A stretch of 64,000 nt of DNA, taken from the NCBI RefSeq assembly GCF_001623075.1, contig NZ_LMCF01000096.1, forward strand, positions 80,007 through 144,006. The letters run 5' to 3'. The notes below the pieces were generated by a model. It was not told the origin of the DNA, searched no databases, and was given only the letters and a program-made list of their open reading frames with translations. This DNA comes from Pseudovibrio sp. Ad37 (GTDB lineage: Bacteria; Pseudomonadota; Alphaproteobacteria; Rhizobiales; Stappiaceae). A program made the position numbers and the translations under genes. Positions 37,226 to 46,321 of the stretch are shown piece by piece (the first letter of the stretch is position 1; every line of letters begins with the position of its first letter).

Positions 37226-38440
37226 TTGCAGTCCACTGAAAAAATTGCATGCATCATAGTTGCAGCCGGACGCGGTTCACGCATGTCCACGCAAAATGAC
37301 AGCAGCCCGAAGCAATACCGGGACCTTGGCGGAAAGACTGTTCTGCAAAGAACACTGGAAGCAATTTTATCCTCCTCGCAGGTGGATCTGGTGCTGCCTG
37401 TCATCCACGCAGAAGACGGCGAGGCCTATCAAGAGGCCGCAAGCTCACTGACTGACAATCGCCTGATAAGGCCCGTCACGGGCGGAGCCACCCGTCAGGC
37501 ATCTGTCGCATGCGGCTTGAAAGCACTGGAAGAGCACGCCCCGGACTACGTTCTGATCCACGACGCCGCCCGCCCCTTCATCACACCAGCGGTGATCGAA
37601 GATGCTATCACGGCCCTGCAAAACGGCGCACAAGCAGCACTACCAGCTGTGCCAGTGGCAGACACGTTAAAGCGGGCAGATGCAAACCAGCAAGTTCTGG
37701 AAACCGTCGATCGCACCCACCTGTGGGCCGCACAAACACCGCAAGCCTTCCCGTATCCGCTCATTTGGGCAGCTCATCAGGAAGCGATCAATGAGAACAT
37801 CGACAGCTTCACCGATGATACGGCACTCATCGAATGGCAAGGAAAACCTGTCACTATCACGACAGGAGACCCGCAAAACATCAAGATCACCACACTCAAA
37901 GACATGACGAACGCACAGGAACAGATCGCCATGAAACAACTCGCAGACCTTGGCGACATTCGCGTTGGAACCGGCTACGACGTGCACGCATTTGAAGATG
38001 GAAATACCGTCATTCTCGGCGGCATTTCCATCCCGCACACCCAGAAACTCAAAGGCCATTCCGACGCGGACGTTGGCCTCCACGCCCTGACGGATGCCAT
38101 CTTCGGCGCATTGGCAGATGGCGACATCGGCTCGCATTTCCCACCCTCTGACATGCAGTGGAAAGATGCGGCCTCTGACCAATTCCTGAAATACGCAATA
38201 GACCGGGTTCACAAGCGCGGCGGCATGATCGCACACTTGGATTTAACGCTGATCTGTGAAGCTCCGAAAATCGGCCCACACCGGGAAGAAATGCGCAAAC
38301 AGATCGCACAGATCTGCGATCTACCCATTGGCCGCGTGGCTGTGAAAGCAACCACCTCCGAAAAGCTGGGCTTCACCGGTCGCCAGGAAGGCATTGCTGC
38401 GCAAGCCTGCGCAACCATCCGGCTTCCGTTTGAAGATTAA
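37226..38440 (+). CDS. ispDF: Bifunctional IspD/IspF enzyme of isoprenoid synthesis
   Basis: Fusion of 404 residues catalysing two steps of the MEP pathway. The N-terminal half is the IspD cytidylyltransferase (IIVAAGRGSRM, LIHDAARPF, WAAQTPQAF). The C-terminal half, from about residue 243, is IspF cyclodiphosphate synthase (RVGTGYDVHAF, the metal-binding GHSDADVGLHALTDAIFGA and KATTSEKLGFTGRQEGI). Fusion is usual in alphaproteobacteria. The start is TTG at 37226, with AGGTGA eight bases upstream; I see no ATG or GTG in frame nearby. It is followed by cinA 31 bases later, probably as one operon. Confidence 0.96.
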   Translation: MQSTEKIACIIVAAGRGSRMSTQNDSSPKQYRDLGGKTVLQRTLEAILSSSQVDLVLPVIHAEDGEAYQEAASSLTDNRLIRPVTGGATRQASVACGLKALEEHAPDYVLIHDAARPFITPAVIEDAITALQNGAQAALPAVPVADTLKRADANQQVLETVDRTHLWAAQTPQAFPYPLIWAAHQEAINENIDSFTDDTALIEWQGKPVTITTGDPQNIKITTLKDMTNAQEQIAMKQLADLGDIRVGTGYDVHAFEDGNTVILGGISIPHTQKLKGHSDADVGLHALTDAIFGALADGDIGSHFPPSDMQWKDAASDQFLKYAIDRVHKRGGMIAHLDLTLICEAPKIGPHREEMRKQIAQICDLPIGRVAVKATTSEKLGFTGRQEGIAAQACATIRLPFED

Positions 38441-38471
38441 ACGAAGCCACCAAAACAAGGGAGAGAGAACC

Positions 38472-38972
38472 ATGACCGACATCCTCAGCCTTAAGGAAAG
38501 AGCACGCGTTCTCGTCTCCAGATACGCTGAAAAAGAGATCAAGATCACCACAGCAGAAAGCTGCACTGGCGGCCTGCTCGCAGGCCTGCTGACAGAAGTG
38601 CCCGGCTCCTCTGCTGTGCTCGATCGTGGCTTCGTCACCTACTCCAACGAAGCCAAGCATGAGATGATCGGCGTCCCCGTTGACCTGCTCATGAGCTACG
38701 GTGCGGTCAGCAGCGAAGTTGCCAAAGCCATGGCAAGTGGCGCCCTGATTTGCTCCAATGCCAACGTGGCCGTTTCCATTACTGGCATCGCCGGACCGGA
38801 CGGTGGCACCAAAGACAAACCTGTCGGACTTGTCCACTTTGGCTTTGCTGCTGACCAAGAGGAAACCAAGCACGTCCAATGCCTCTTCGAGAACACCGGA
38901 CGCGAGGGAATACGCTTTCAGGCGCTGGTACAAGCGTTAAAATTATTAGAAAATTTTATTGAAACTAGCTAA
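38472..38972 (+). CDS. CinA C-terminal-type nicotinamide-nucleotide amidohydrolase
   Basis: Single-domain CinA/PncC protein of 166 residues, expected to convert nicotinamide mononucleotide to nicotinate mononucleotide in NAD salvage. The characteristic ITTAESCTGGLLAGLLTEVP block is followed by GFVTYSNEAKHEMIGV and ITGIAGPDGGTKDKPVG, with the active-site Ser, Tyr-Ser and Lys residues. The larger N-terminal domain of full CinA is absent, as is common. I start at the ATG at 38472 with GGGAGAGA upstream. It follows ispDF closely, a conserved alphaproteobacterial pair. Confidence 0.93.
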   Translation: MTDILSLKERARVLVSRYAEKEIKITTAESCTGGLLAGLLTEVPGSSAVLDRGFVTYSNEAKHEMIGVPVDLLMSYGAVSSEVAKAMASGALICSNANVAVSITGIAGPDGGTKDKPVGLVHFGFAADQEETKHVQCLFENTGREGIRFQALVQALKLLENFIETS

Positions 38973-39088
38973 TCGAAATTTACCTTCTCGTTAAAAGAGT
39001 ACCGGGTAGGCACTACTACCTTATGACATTCTAAGAAAACTTAGATAAAATCTGTTTTAAATTTACAACGGAATGTCACGGTATACCC

Positions 39089-39601
39089 ATGAGATATATT
39101 GCTAGTTTGTTTTTGGGCATGTGCTTAAGCACCTCAGCTTATGCGGCATCAGATGTATTCCTCATTTCACGAGGGTTCGATGACGAGTTCATCGGCTCTC
39201 ACGAAGTGCAGAAAATGCCACGCGGTGGCTATAAGGAGTTGCGCCTGTGCGGCCAGTCCTACTGGGTGCGCCCCTACTCTGTTGCCTGGACAAAATGGGA
39301 AGAACAGCTTGGCCACAAGATCCGCCTTGAAGTAAACCAGGGCTATGGCTGGGTGGTTCTGTGCACCAAACCAACCACACAGCTGAACCTCAAAGACGTC
39401 GGCATTTACGCTTCTCTTGAAAAGACCATGGAGCATGGTGATCCGGATAAGGAACTCACCAACCGCTTTCAGGCAATCCGGCGCACTTTCGTCATGCGCA
39501 ATGGCCTTACCCCAGAGCAGGCTGAAGCCGAAATCTCCAAAAACTACGAGAACAGAGGCTCCCGCCTGAGCCAGTTCCTGAACAATCGCGACAAGAATTA
39601 A
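39089..39601 (+). CDS. Secreted protein, unknown function
   Basis: A 170-residue protein without a family I recognise. A short signal peptide is clear (MRYIASLFLGMCLSTSAYAA, cleavage near residue 20), so it is periplasmic or exported. The mature part has a beta-rich first half with many aromatic residues (SYWVRPYSVAWTKWEEQ) and two cysteines (in LRLCGQ and VVLCTKP) that could form a disulfide. The second half is helical and charged. It is separated from cinA by 116 AT-rich bases and is not part of the conserved core. Confidence 0.65.
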   Translation: MRYIASLFLGMCLSTSAYAASDVFLISRGFDDEFIGSHEVQKMPRGGYKELRLCGQSYWVRPYSVAWTKWEEQLGHKIRLEVNQGYGWVVLCTKPTTQLNLKDVGIYASLEKTMEHGDPDKELTNRFQAIRRTFVMRNGLTPEQAEAEISKNYENRGSRLSQFLNNRDKN

Positions 39602-39731
39602 GCGGCATTTCTGAGGTCTTTCAGCCACAAGAACGCCGAAAGACCTGAAAATAACCGACTGATCAGCGCCAATGCACTTCATTCGGCTGCTCTTTGTACA
39701 TGAATATTTTACATGAAGGAGCAGCAGCAAA

Positions 39732-40184
39732 ATGCATATTTGGCGACCAGCACAAACAATCAAGGTGAAAGCCCTCGGCCTGTACTGGCGCAACAATCGC
39801 CTGTTGGCGGCAGAAATCTATGATGACGCAGGCAACCTCAAAGGCGTCCGCCCACTTGGTGGTTCAGTGGAGTTTGGGGAAGATTGGAAGACAGCCCTGA
39901 TCAGAGAGTTCAGGGAGGAACTCAACATCCAAATCACTATCTCTGGCGACCCCGTTATCATGGAAAACATTTATGAGCACGAAGGCCAGACAGGCCACGA
40001 GATCCTATTCATCGCAAATGTGACCTTCCCGCCAGAGGCATTCACCACACAGGAAGCGATCACATTTCAGGAAGACAGCGGAACAGAAATCACCGCACGC
40101 TGGTTCGATCCCGAAGAGCTCACCCCAAACGGCGTTGACCTCTTCCCTACAGGATTAAAGCAACACCTGGAGACCCTGCGATAG
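39732..40184 (+). CDS. NUDIX hydrolase
   Basis: A 150-residue Nudix-domain protein. The Nudix box is intact as GGSVEFGEDWKTALIREFRE followed by ELNI, giving the G-x5-E-x7-RE-x2-E-E pattern needed to bind Mg2+. It should hydrolyse a nucleoside diphosphate linked to some group X; the substrate is not predictable. The N-terminal segment with WRPAQTIKVKALGLYW is typical of small Nudix proteins of the MutT-like group. It stands between a secreted protein gene and the converging coq10/ratA-like gene. A weak CCCAT/ATGGG stem lies in the gap to the latter. Confidence 0.88.
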   Translation: MHIWRPAQTIKVKALGLYWRNNRLLAAEIYDDAGNLKGVRPLGGSVEFGEDWKTALIREFREELNIQITISGDPVIMENIYEHEGQTGHEILFIANVTFPPEAFTTQEAITFQEDSGTEITARWFDPEELTPNGVDLFPTGLKQHLETLR

Positions 40185-40277
40185 CCCATACAAGAAAATG
40201 GGTCACCTTTGTGATTATGGAATATATTTATATTATCTAAATACATCCAATTTTAGTGGGTATCAGACTTCAGATTT

Positions 40278-40730
40278 TTAGGTGCCGTAGATTTTGTCGG
40301 CGCGGTCTTCAAAGGCGCTAGAGAATTTGCGGAAGGCGCGGTCGAACATAGCGCCCATCATGGTGCCAAGTGTCCGGCTCTTGAACTCATAATTGATATA
40401 GAAGCTCACATCACATTCCTTTTCGGAAACCGGATCGAAGCTCCAGACATTTTCCAGATGGCGAAACGGGCCATCCAGATACTCAACCGTAATTTTACTC
40501 GCCTCACGATCAAGGGTCACACGGCTGGCAAATGTCTCTTTGAAAACTTTGTAAGCCACAGTCATATCCGCCACCATCATTTCACGGTGGTCATCAATCT
40601 TCCGGCGTCCGCGCACACGCAATGCTTGACATAAAGGCACAAACTGAGGGTACTGGTCCACATCTGCAACCAGATCAAACATATCATCAGCACTGTGCTG
40701 AACTCGATGTGTGCTTTCGAAAGACGGCAT
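40278..40730 (-). CDS. Coq10/RatA family coenzyme Q-binding START-domain protein
   Basis: A 150-residue member of the polyketide cyclase/START family close to mitochondrial Coq10, which binds ubiquinone and supports respiration, and to E. coli RatA, once described as a toxin. The N-terminal STHRVQHSADDMFDLVADVDQYPQFVPLC and the central DMTVAYKVFKETFASRV blocks are typical. In alphaproteobacteria this gene normally sits between lipA and cinA, which supports the coenzyme Q role. Here about 4.4 kb of other genes separate it from lipA, and two separate it from cinA. Confidence 0.92.
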   Translation of the reverse strand: MPSFESTHRVQHSADDMFDLVADVDQYPQFVPLCQALRVRGRRKIDDHREMMVADMTVAYKVFKETFASRVTLDREASKITVEYLDGPFRHLENVWSFDPVSEKECDVSFYINYEFKSRTLGTMMGAMFDRAFRKFSSAFEDRADKIYGT

Positions 40731-40988
40731 ATGCTCGCGTTCTTTTTCTTCTAGTTTTTCAAAAATTCTTCAGGATGCTCTAAGCGACCTTTTTTGATTT
40801 GCCAAGAAAATTTTCAGGTTTTCTCTCATCAAGCAGGCCCCTGTGAGCCAAAAGCATCAGAAATTTTCAAGTCGCAATTATACCGCGACGATCTAACGCA
40901 ACCGTTTCATTCTCAAAACTCTGGCCAGTACTCAAAACTCAATTCTACACTATGCGCTAATACTTAGCTCTTTTTGAAAGCAAACCCA

Positions 40989-41942
40989 ATGCTTAGTCCT
41001 TTTAAAATTTCCCACCTCGCCAAAGAAGGCGGAGAAGAAGATTACATTAAAACCACTAATACTCTCACCGATAGTCCTGTGCAGGTCATCAGCCGCGAAG
41101 AAACCGCCAAATACCATCAAATCACAGTGGTCGAAGGCGGAATTGAACGCATCAGATACATCCCCCACCAAGCCCGGCACAAAACCCCGCTCATCTTCAT
41201 CCACGGCATGTGGCATGGCGCATGGTGCTGGAAGAACTATCAGGAAAAACTCGCAGAATCCGGCTGGGAGAGTGTCGCCATCAGCCTGCCCGGCCACGGT
41301 CACTCACCAGAACAACGCCCCACAGCAGAAGCCACACTGGGCTATTACCTGCGCTTTGTGCAGGAGGAGGTTACCCGCCATGACCAGCCAGCCGTTCTGA
41401 TCGGCCACAGCATGGGCGGCGCTTTGGTGCAGTGGTATCTGAAGTATGTCGGCGGGCTGAAAGCTGCCGTTTTTGTCGCCTCATGGACCGCCATTGACGT
41501 TATGCAAGACTGCCTGAAAAACGCTATGTCCATCGACTGGCTTGGAACAGCGCTGTCCCCCCTTTTGGGATACAAGTTCCAGTTCAGATCCCCCAAAACC
41601 GTCGCAAAATGGTTCCTTGCGGATCGCTCGAACCCGGTTGCCCAGTACATTCAGAGCCAACTTGGGCCAGAATCCAACGTCGTGCTCCTGCAACATCGCC
41701 CGCCGCAATGGTTTCCGCCGCTGGATGATGCAACACCCAAACTATGGCTCACGGCCAGCGAAGACGCCATCATCCCCTTCAACCGCTCCCTGCACTCTTC
41801 TGCCCTCTATGAGGCAACGCATAAAATCGTGCCCCATGCCGGACACGACATCATGCTGGAAGACAATTGGGAGGAAAGCCTGTCCTACATCACCACATGG
41901 CTGCAGAACATGAGCACCACCAGAGCACTGGCAACCAGCTGA
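40989..41942 (+). CDS. Alpha/beta hydrolase
   Basis: A 317-residue alpha/beta-hydrolase. The oxyanion region HGMWHGAWCWKNY lies near residue 70, the nucleophile Ser is in the elbow GHSMGGALVQWYLK, the acid is probably the Asp in SEDAIIPFNRS and the catalytic His is in VPHAGHDIMLED. The lid region has no landmark that fixes a substrate; esterase or lipase-type lactone activity are possible. The start is the ATG at 40989. A TTG five codons earlier is the alternative. The gene converges with a TetR gene and is not in the conserved core. Confidence 0.88.
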   Translation: MLSPFKISHLAKEGGEEDYIKTTNTLTDSPVQVISREETAKYHQITVVEGGIERIRYIPHQARHKTPLIFIHGMWHGAWCWKNYQEKLAESGWESVAISLPGHGHSPEQRPTAEATLGYYLRFVQEEVTRHDQPAVLIGHSMGGALVQWYLKYVGGLKAAVFVASWTAIDVMQDCLKNAMSIDWLGTALSPLLGYKFQFRSPKTVAKWFLADRSNPVAQYIQSQLGPESNVVLLQHRPPQWFPPLDDATPKLWLTASEDAIIPFNRSLHSSALYEATHKIVPHAGHDIMLEDNWEESLSYITTWLQNMSTTRALATS

Positions 41943-41954
41943 GTTCCTAAAGAA

Positions 41955-41978
41955 GCGCCTCCCATCGTGGTGAGGCGC
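41955..41978. terminator. Stem-loop between converging hydrolase and tetR genes
   Basis: Arms GCGCCTC (41955-41961) and GAGGCGC (41972-41978) pair perfectly, with further short pairing in the loop. It lies in the 51-base gap between the two converging genes and can serve both, though no long T-run follows. Confidence 0.6.
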
Positions 41979-41993
41979 ACACACCAAAACCAG

Positions 41994-42575
41994 CTAAGCC
42001 TTACCTTGCAGTTCAACAAGGCACTTTGCTGTATCTGCAGCCTCCTCAGCATAAGCAGGATCACGATGGATAAGCATGGTCGAAAACGCCCCCTCCATCA
42101 GCAACACCACACGGCGTGCCAGAACCTCAGGCTCCATCAAACCAGCAAGCGTATAACGCTCTGCCAACCAAGCCTCAAACGCCTTCTTGTGCTTTGCCCC
42201 CACAACAACAGCCGGATGCCCCGGCATGTTAGCCAGTTCCGCAGCTGTGCGAATGAAACCGCATCCCTTCCATTTCGGATGCCGGGCGTTTGACGCAACA
42301 CGCAGGAAAATTGCAGCAGTCTTGTCCGCAGCACTGCCTTCCGCCTCATCAAACCACGTCGCAAATGCTTCCAGATTGGGTTGGTCCCGGGAGATAAGGT
42401 ACTCAGTCACCAGATCATCTTTGCTTTTGAAATGGTAGTAGAGCGTCTTCTTGGTGATCCCTGCTTTCTCGGCAACGGCATCCACACTGACAGCACGAAT
42501 GCCCTCACCGTAAAACAACTTGTTTGCAGCATCTAAGATGCGATCGCGGGTCGTCCGCTGAGTTTTCTGAACCAT
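41994..42575 (-). CDS. TetR/AcrR family transcriptional regulator
   Basis: A 193-residue TetR-family regulator. The helix-turn-helix is at residues 9-55 (TRDRILDAANKLFYGEGIR, then SVDAVAEKAGITKKTLYYHFKSK). The C-terminal domain with RVASNARHPKWKGCGFIRTAAEL resembles the TetR group linked to oxidative or xenobiotic stress. The gene is divergent from the broken crotonase gene and 80 bases from it, so the two were probably a regulator-target pair. It may also control the converging hydrolase. Confidence 0.9.
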   Translation of the reverse strand: MVQKTQRTTRDRILDAANKLFYGEGIRAVSVDAVAEKAGITKKTLYYHFKSKDDLVTEYLISRDQPNLEAFATWFDEAEGSAADKTAAIFLRVASNARHPKWKGCGFIRTAAELANMPGHPAVVVGAKHKKAFEAWLAERYTLAGLMEPEVLARRVVLLMEGAFSTMLIHRDPAYAEEAADTAKCLVELQGKA

Positions 42576-42577
42576 GT

Positions 42578-42597
42578 ATACTAACCAGTGAGTTTAC
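42578..42597. promoter_or_regulatory. Candidate operator for the adjacent TetR regulator
   Basis: The sequence TATACTAACCAGTGAGTTTA lies directly upstream of the tetR start codon in the spacer shared with the crotonase gene. It is only weakly palindromic (AAC/GTT arms), but it looks like ACTAACCAGT-type operators known for this TetR group. The call rests on pattern memory and position. Confidence 0.35.
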
Positions 42598-42654
42598 TGA
42601 AGAGTGCAGCACTCCTACCCTTGAGTCAATCCAGCTTGAAATGAGGGAAACACC

Positions 42655-43445
42655 ATGAAAAAGCTCGTTCTGTTTGAAGTCAGAGACCGCATTGCACTGC
42701 TCACCTTAAACCGCCCGCAAAAACTCAACGCACTGAACTACCAGACCAACGACCGCCTTCTGGACCTTCTGGACCGGATTGAAGATGACCCGAAAATCAG
42801 CGCCGTGATCCTCACAGGCGCAGGAGAGCGGGCATTTTCCGCCGGTGGTGACATTCATGAATTCTCCCAGAGCATCATCAAAGGGACAGATGTTGCCGTC
42901 AAACAATTCGTAGCCCGTGGCCAGACCATGACCAGCCGCATAGAAAACTTCACCAAGCCCATCATCATCGCCGTCAACGGCATCGCTTTTGGGGCGGCTG
43001 CGAAATCACCGAGGCCGCCCATCTGGCAATCGCCTCAGACCGTGCCGTCTTTGCCAAACCGGAGATCAACATTGGCATTCCGCCCACTTTCGGCGGCACC
43101 CAGCGCCTGCCCCGTCTCGCCGGTCGCAAGCGCGCGCTGGAACTGTTGCTCACCGGAGACCCGTTCGGTCCGGACCGAGCCTGTGAGCTTGGCCTCATCA
43201 ACAAGGTCGTCCCGCACGATGACCTGCTGCCGGAAGCCTTCGCTCTGGCAGAACGCATCCTGCGCCACTCCCCACTCGCCGCCGCCCGCATCCTCACCGC
43301 CGTCACCCGCGGCCTCAACACAACCATCGCCGAAGGCCTCCAAATCGAAGCCGCCCAATTCGCCCAAATGGTCCCCACCAACGACATCCACGAAGGCCTC
43401 AACGCCTGGATAGAACGAAGAACCCCCGCCTATGCCGGCAATTAG
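42655..43445 (+). pseudogene. Enoyl-CoA hydratase/isomerase (crotonase), frameshifted
   Basis: The first half (42655 to about 42990) reads as a normal crotonase: LLTLNRPQKLNALNYQ, then GERAFSAGGDIHEF and IIIAVNGIAFG. The expected continuation GGCEITEAAHLAIASDRA is found in the next frame, followed by PEINIGIPPTFGGTQRLPR, GRKRALELLLTGDPF and a normal C-terminus ending at 43445. The shift lies in the GGGG run at 42991-42994, where one more G would restore a protein of about 263 residues. As written, the first frame runs on into an arginine- and proline-rich non-homologous tail. Either the gene is recently inactivated or the read lost one base in a homopolymer. Confidence 0.88.
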
Positions 43446-43483
43446 AGAGGAGCGTCAGACTGTAAATCTATGCGCGCAAATAA

Positions 43484-44057
43484 TCATAACCTACGAAGTG
43501 AAGATGGAGGCCTGCCATACAAATTCTGAAACACAGCATTAAAGCGTCGTATTCCCAAAGCCCGAGGCAAACGCAATCTCTGCCAACGTGAGATCAGTCG
43601 TGTCAATCAGACGCTTTGCACGCTGAAGTCTTACTGTGGCAGCAACCTGGCTGGGAGTTGCCTCAAGATACTGGGAAAATAAGCGCGCTAAATGGCGACT
43701 ACCAATGCCGAGAGTTTCAGCAAGTTGCTGGACATTGTTACTATCAAGATACCCCGTATGGATGAGACGCATCGCACGTCCAACAGTCGTTGCAGTCCCC
43801 ATCCATGCAGGGCTACCGGGCGCGGCCTCGGGCCTGCAACGAAGGCACGGACGATACCCTGCTTGTTCCGCCGCAGCAGCAGATGGATAGAAACTAACGT
43901 TTACTGATTTTGCAGGGCGAACAGGACAAACAGGACGGCAATAAATCCCAGTAGATTTAACTCCCGAGAAGAACACCCCATCATACCTGCGATCTCTAGC
44001 TAACCGCGCTCGATCACACGTCTTCCAATCTGGGAACTCTGCAGCCACATCAATCAT
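43484..44057 (-). pseudogene. Ada/AraC-type alkylation-response protein, frameshifted and lacking a repair domain
   Basis: The frame from 44057 encodes an Ada metal-binding domain with cysteines C40, C44, C71 and C74 (GIYCRPVCPVRPA and CLRCRPEAAPG), C40 being the position of the methyl-accepting cysteine. An AraC-type helix-turn-helix follows (LAETLGIGSRHLARLFSQ, then AEIAFASGFGN). At about 43545 the frame ends in TTL and a stop. The conserved continuation RRFNAVFQNLYGRPPS is found in another frame and stops at 43484, as if two bases of an ATAT run were lost. Ada-AraC-AlkA fusions continue with a glycosylase domain; none is present here, so this is a broken remnant or a broken AdaA-like protein. 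Confidence 0.82.
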
Positions 44058-44177
44058 TGCAGCAGTAAATTCTTTTTATTTGAATCTGTCGATCTTTAAT
44101 CGACGATGGAGTCCGTATCCGGCGAGTTTCAGCAGATCATTTGTGGCAAGAAATTATGGTTTTCTGAAAGGACAACT

Positions 44178-45092
44178 ATGCCTCAAACATCTGCCAAGCT
44201 CATTCCGGAGCTCTGCCTTCTCATAATCCTGTCCTTCCTTTGGGGAGCTTCCTTCACACTTATCGAAGTTGCAATCACCACCATTCCACCAGCAACCATC
44301 GTTCTTCTCAGGCTGCTGATTGGTGCTGTAGTCCTCATCACACTGGTCATGATCAGCGGAACCGTTTTCCCCAATACCGCCAAACGGTGGGGTGAACTTC
44401 TTGTGCAAGGCATTTTGCAAAACGCACTCCCCTTCACGCTCATCAGTTGGGGGCAGCTGCATACTTCCAGTGGCCTTGCAGGTCTACTAAACACAACGCC
44501 ACCTCTATTCGTATTTTTGATCAGCTACTTTGTTTTGCAGGACAAGACCGTAGACGCCAAAAAGCTCCTCGGTATTCTGATTGGATTTGCAGGTATTGGT
44601 GTCATCATGGGGCCTACGGCCTTTGCAGGAGAGCAAAACTCAGCACTCGGACAACTGGCAATCACAGGGGCCAGCCTTTGTTATGCCTTAGCTGCCCTGA
44701 ACGCAAAGCGCTTTTCAGATCAACCACCACTGCTGACAGCAGCATGCTCGATGACCCTTGCAGCTTGTCTTATGGCACCGATTGCTTTCACACTCGACCA
44801 TCCATTGAAGCTTTCACCATCGCCTGAATCTCTGGCCTCAATCCTTGCTCTGGGTGTGTTCTCCACTGCACTTGCAATGGTGCTTTATTTCCGCCTTGTA
44901 CGCACACTTGGCCCTTTAGGAGTAACAACAGGAAGCTATCTCAGGGCCGGTTTCAGCGTAGTCTTGGGAGTACTATTTCTTGGCGAAACCCTTACAGCAA
45001 ACCTACTGACCGGTCTGCTCTTTATCTTTACAGGAGTAGCGCTGGCAACCGGACAGATAAAACTTCCGCGACTAACGAAGAAGACAACTTGA
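44178..45092 (+). CDS. DMT superfamily transporter, EamA domain
   Basis: A 304-residue inner-membrane exporter with two EamA halves and about ten hydrophobic helices. The N-terminal LCLLIILSFLWGASFTLIEVAI is a typical first helix, and the paired LLRLLIGAV and YLRAGFSVVLGVLFLGE segments are the conserved parts of the two halves. Substrates in the family are amino acids, nucleosides and other metabolites and cannot be inferred. I start at the ATG at 44178 with AAAGGAC just upstream; an in-frame ATG 24 codons earlier has no site. It is divergent from the broken Ada-type gene, which may have been acquired with it. Confidence 0.9.
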   Translation: MPQTSAKLIPELCLLIILSFLWGASFTLIEVAITTIPPATIVLLRLLIGAVVLITLVMISGTVFPNTAKRWGELLVQGILQNALPFTLISWGQLHTSSGLAGLLNTTPPLFVFLISYFVLQDKTVDAKKLLGILIGFAGIGVIMGPTAFAGEQNSALGQLAITGASLCYALAALNAKRFSDQPPLLTAACSMTLAACLMAPIAFTLDHPLKLSPSPESLASILALGVFSTALAMVLYFRLVRTLGPLGVTTGSYLRAGFSVVLGVLFLGETLTANLLTGLLFIFTGVALATGQIKLPRLTKKTT

Positions 45093-45117
45093 TCTTGCAA
45101 CACCCACAAACAAAAAA

Positions 45118-45143
45118 AGCGTCACACCGTGCAGTGTGACGCT
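45118..45143 (-). terminator. Intrinsic terminator after lipA (bidirectional)
   Basis: A perfect 10-bp stem AGCGTCACAC (45118-45127) / GTGTGACGCT (45134-45143) with a six-base loop. On the minus strand it is followed by seven Ts, which makes it a strong lipA terminator. On the plus strand CTCTTT follows, so it may also end the EamA transporter gene. Confidence 0.9.
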
Positions 45144-45173
45144 CTTTAAAAACTCGTGGAGTGGAACCGGCGC

Positions 45174-46169
45174 TTAGTTGCCTTGTTTTGCCTTACGGGC
45201 TGCTTTCAGCTCGGCAAAGTCTTCGCCAGCGTGGTGGGAAGAGCGGGTCAGCGGGTTCGCGGAAACCTTCAGGAAGCCTTTCGCGTAAGCGATCTTCTCA
45301 TAGGCCTTGAACTCGTCCGGGGTTGGGAAATTCATCACCGGATGGTGCTTCTTGGTTGGCTGCAGGTACTGGCCAACAGTCAGGAAGTCCACATCAGCAA
45401 CACGCAGATCATCCATCAGCTGAAGCACTTCGTTGCGCTCCTCACCCAGGCCAACCATGATGCCGGATTTGGTGAACATCTCAGGATCAATCTCCTTCAC
45501 GCGCTGCAAAAGGCGGATGGAGTGGAAGTAGCGTGCGCCCGGACGAACCTTCAGATAGTTGGAAGGAACCGTTTCCATGTTGTGATTGAACACGTCAGGT
45601 TTCGCCGCAACAACAATCTCAACTGCGCCTTCCTTACGAAGGAAATCAGGCGTCAGCACTTCAATTGTTGTTTTTGGAGAGGCTTTACGGATCGCAGCAA
45701 TCACGTTGGCAAAGTGCGTCGCACCGCCATCATCAAGATCATCACGGTCCACAGAGGTGATAACAACGTGCTGCAGTTCCATGGAGGCAACAGCTTTACC
45801 AATGCTTTCCGGCTCATTTTGATCAACTGGCCCCGGCATCCCGGTGCGTACGTTACAGAACGCACAAGCACGGGTACAGGTATCACCCAGGATCATGAAA
45901 CTCGCATGCTTCTTGGACCAGCACTCACCGATATTCGGGCAACCAGCTTCTTCACAAACCGTGACGAGGTTGTTCTTGCGAACCAGCTCGTGGGTCTCTT
46001 TGTAGACAGGAGAAGTGGGCGCCTTAACACGGATCCATTTTGGCTTGCGCTGAACAGGATTATCCGGGCGATGTGCTTTTTCCGGATGGCGCGGACGCTC
46101 TTTTTCCTGTAGTGCAGACGCCGTTTGGCTTTTATGATTAGGATCGAGTGTATTTACCAGTGTAACCAT
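45174..46169 (-). CDS. lipA: Lipoyl synthase
   Basis: Radical SAM enzyme of 331 residues that inserts two sulfurs into octanoyl groups on E2 and H proteins. It has the auxiliary-cluster CX4CX5C motif at C72, C77 and C83 ([14 protein letters not shown]) and the radical SAM CX3CX2C motif at C98, C102 and C105 ([13 protein letters not shown]). The [10 protein letters not shown]-terminal signature is present. I start at the ATG at 46169 ([11 protein letters not shown]), which matches family N-termini; an upstream in-frame GTG 11 codons earlier also has a possible ribosome site. It is in the pyruvate dehydrogenase region, whose E2 and E1-beta lipoyl domains are its natural targets. Confidence 0.96.
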   Translation of the reverse strand: MVTLVNTLDPNHKSQTASALQEKERPRHPEKAHRPDNPVQRKPKWIRVKAPTSPVYKETHELVRKNNLVTVCEEAGCPNIGECWSKKHASFMILGDTCTRACAFCNVRTGMPGPVDQNEPESIGKAVASMELQHVVITSVDRDDLDDGGATHFANVIAAIRKASPKTTIEVLTPDFLRKEGAVEIVVAAKPDVFNHNMETVPSNYLKVRPGARYFHSIRLLQRVKEIDPEMFTKSGIMVGLGEERNEVLQLMDDLRVADVDFLTVGQYLQPTKKHHPVMNFPTPDEFKAYEKIAYAKGFLKVSANPLTRSSHHAGEDFAELKAARKAKQGN

Positions 46170-46321
46170 ATCAGTTCCGTCAGGTCCGAGACTTTGCGTC
46201 ACACTTGCCTTAAGGGTCAGTGTCGCTGTCTCTTATAAGTTTAGTGGTCCATAACAGGAAATGAAGCATCTCTCAATGCCAGACACTGGTGTTCAGTCAG
46301 TTCCGCGCCTCAGGACCACGC

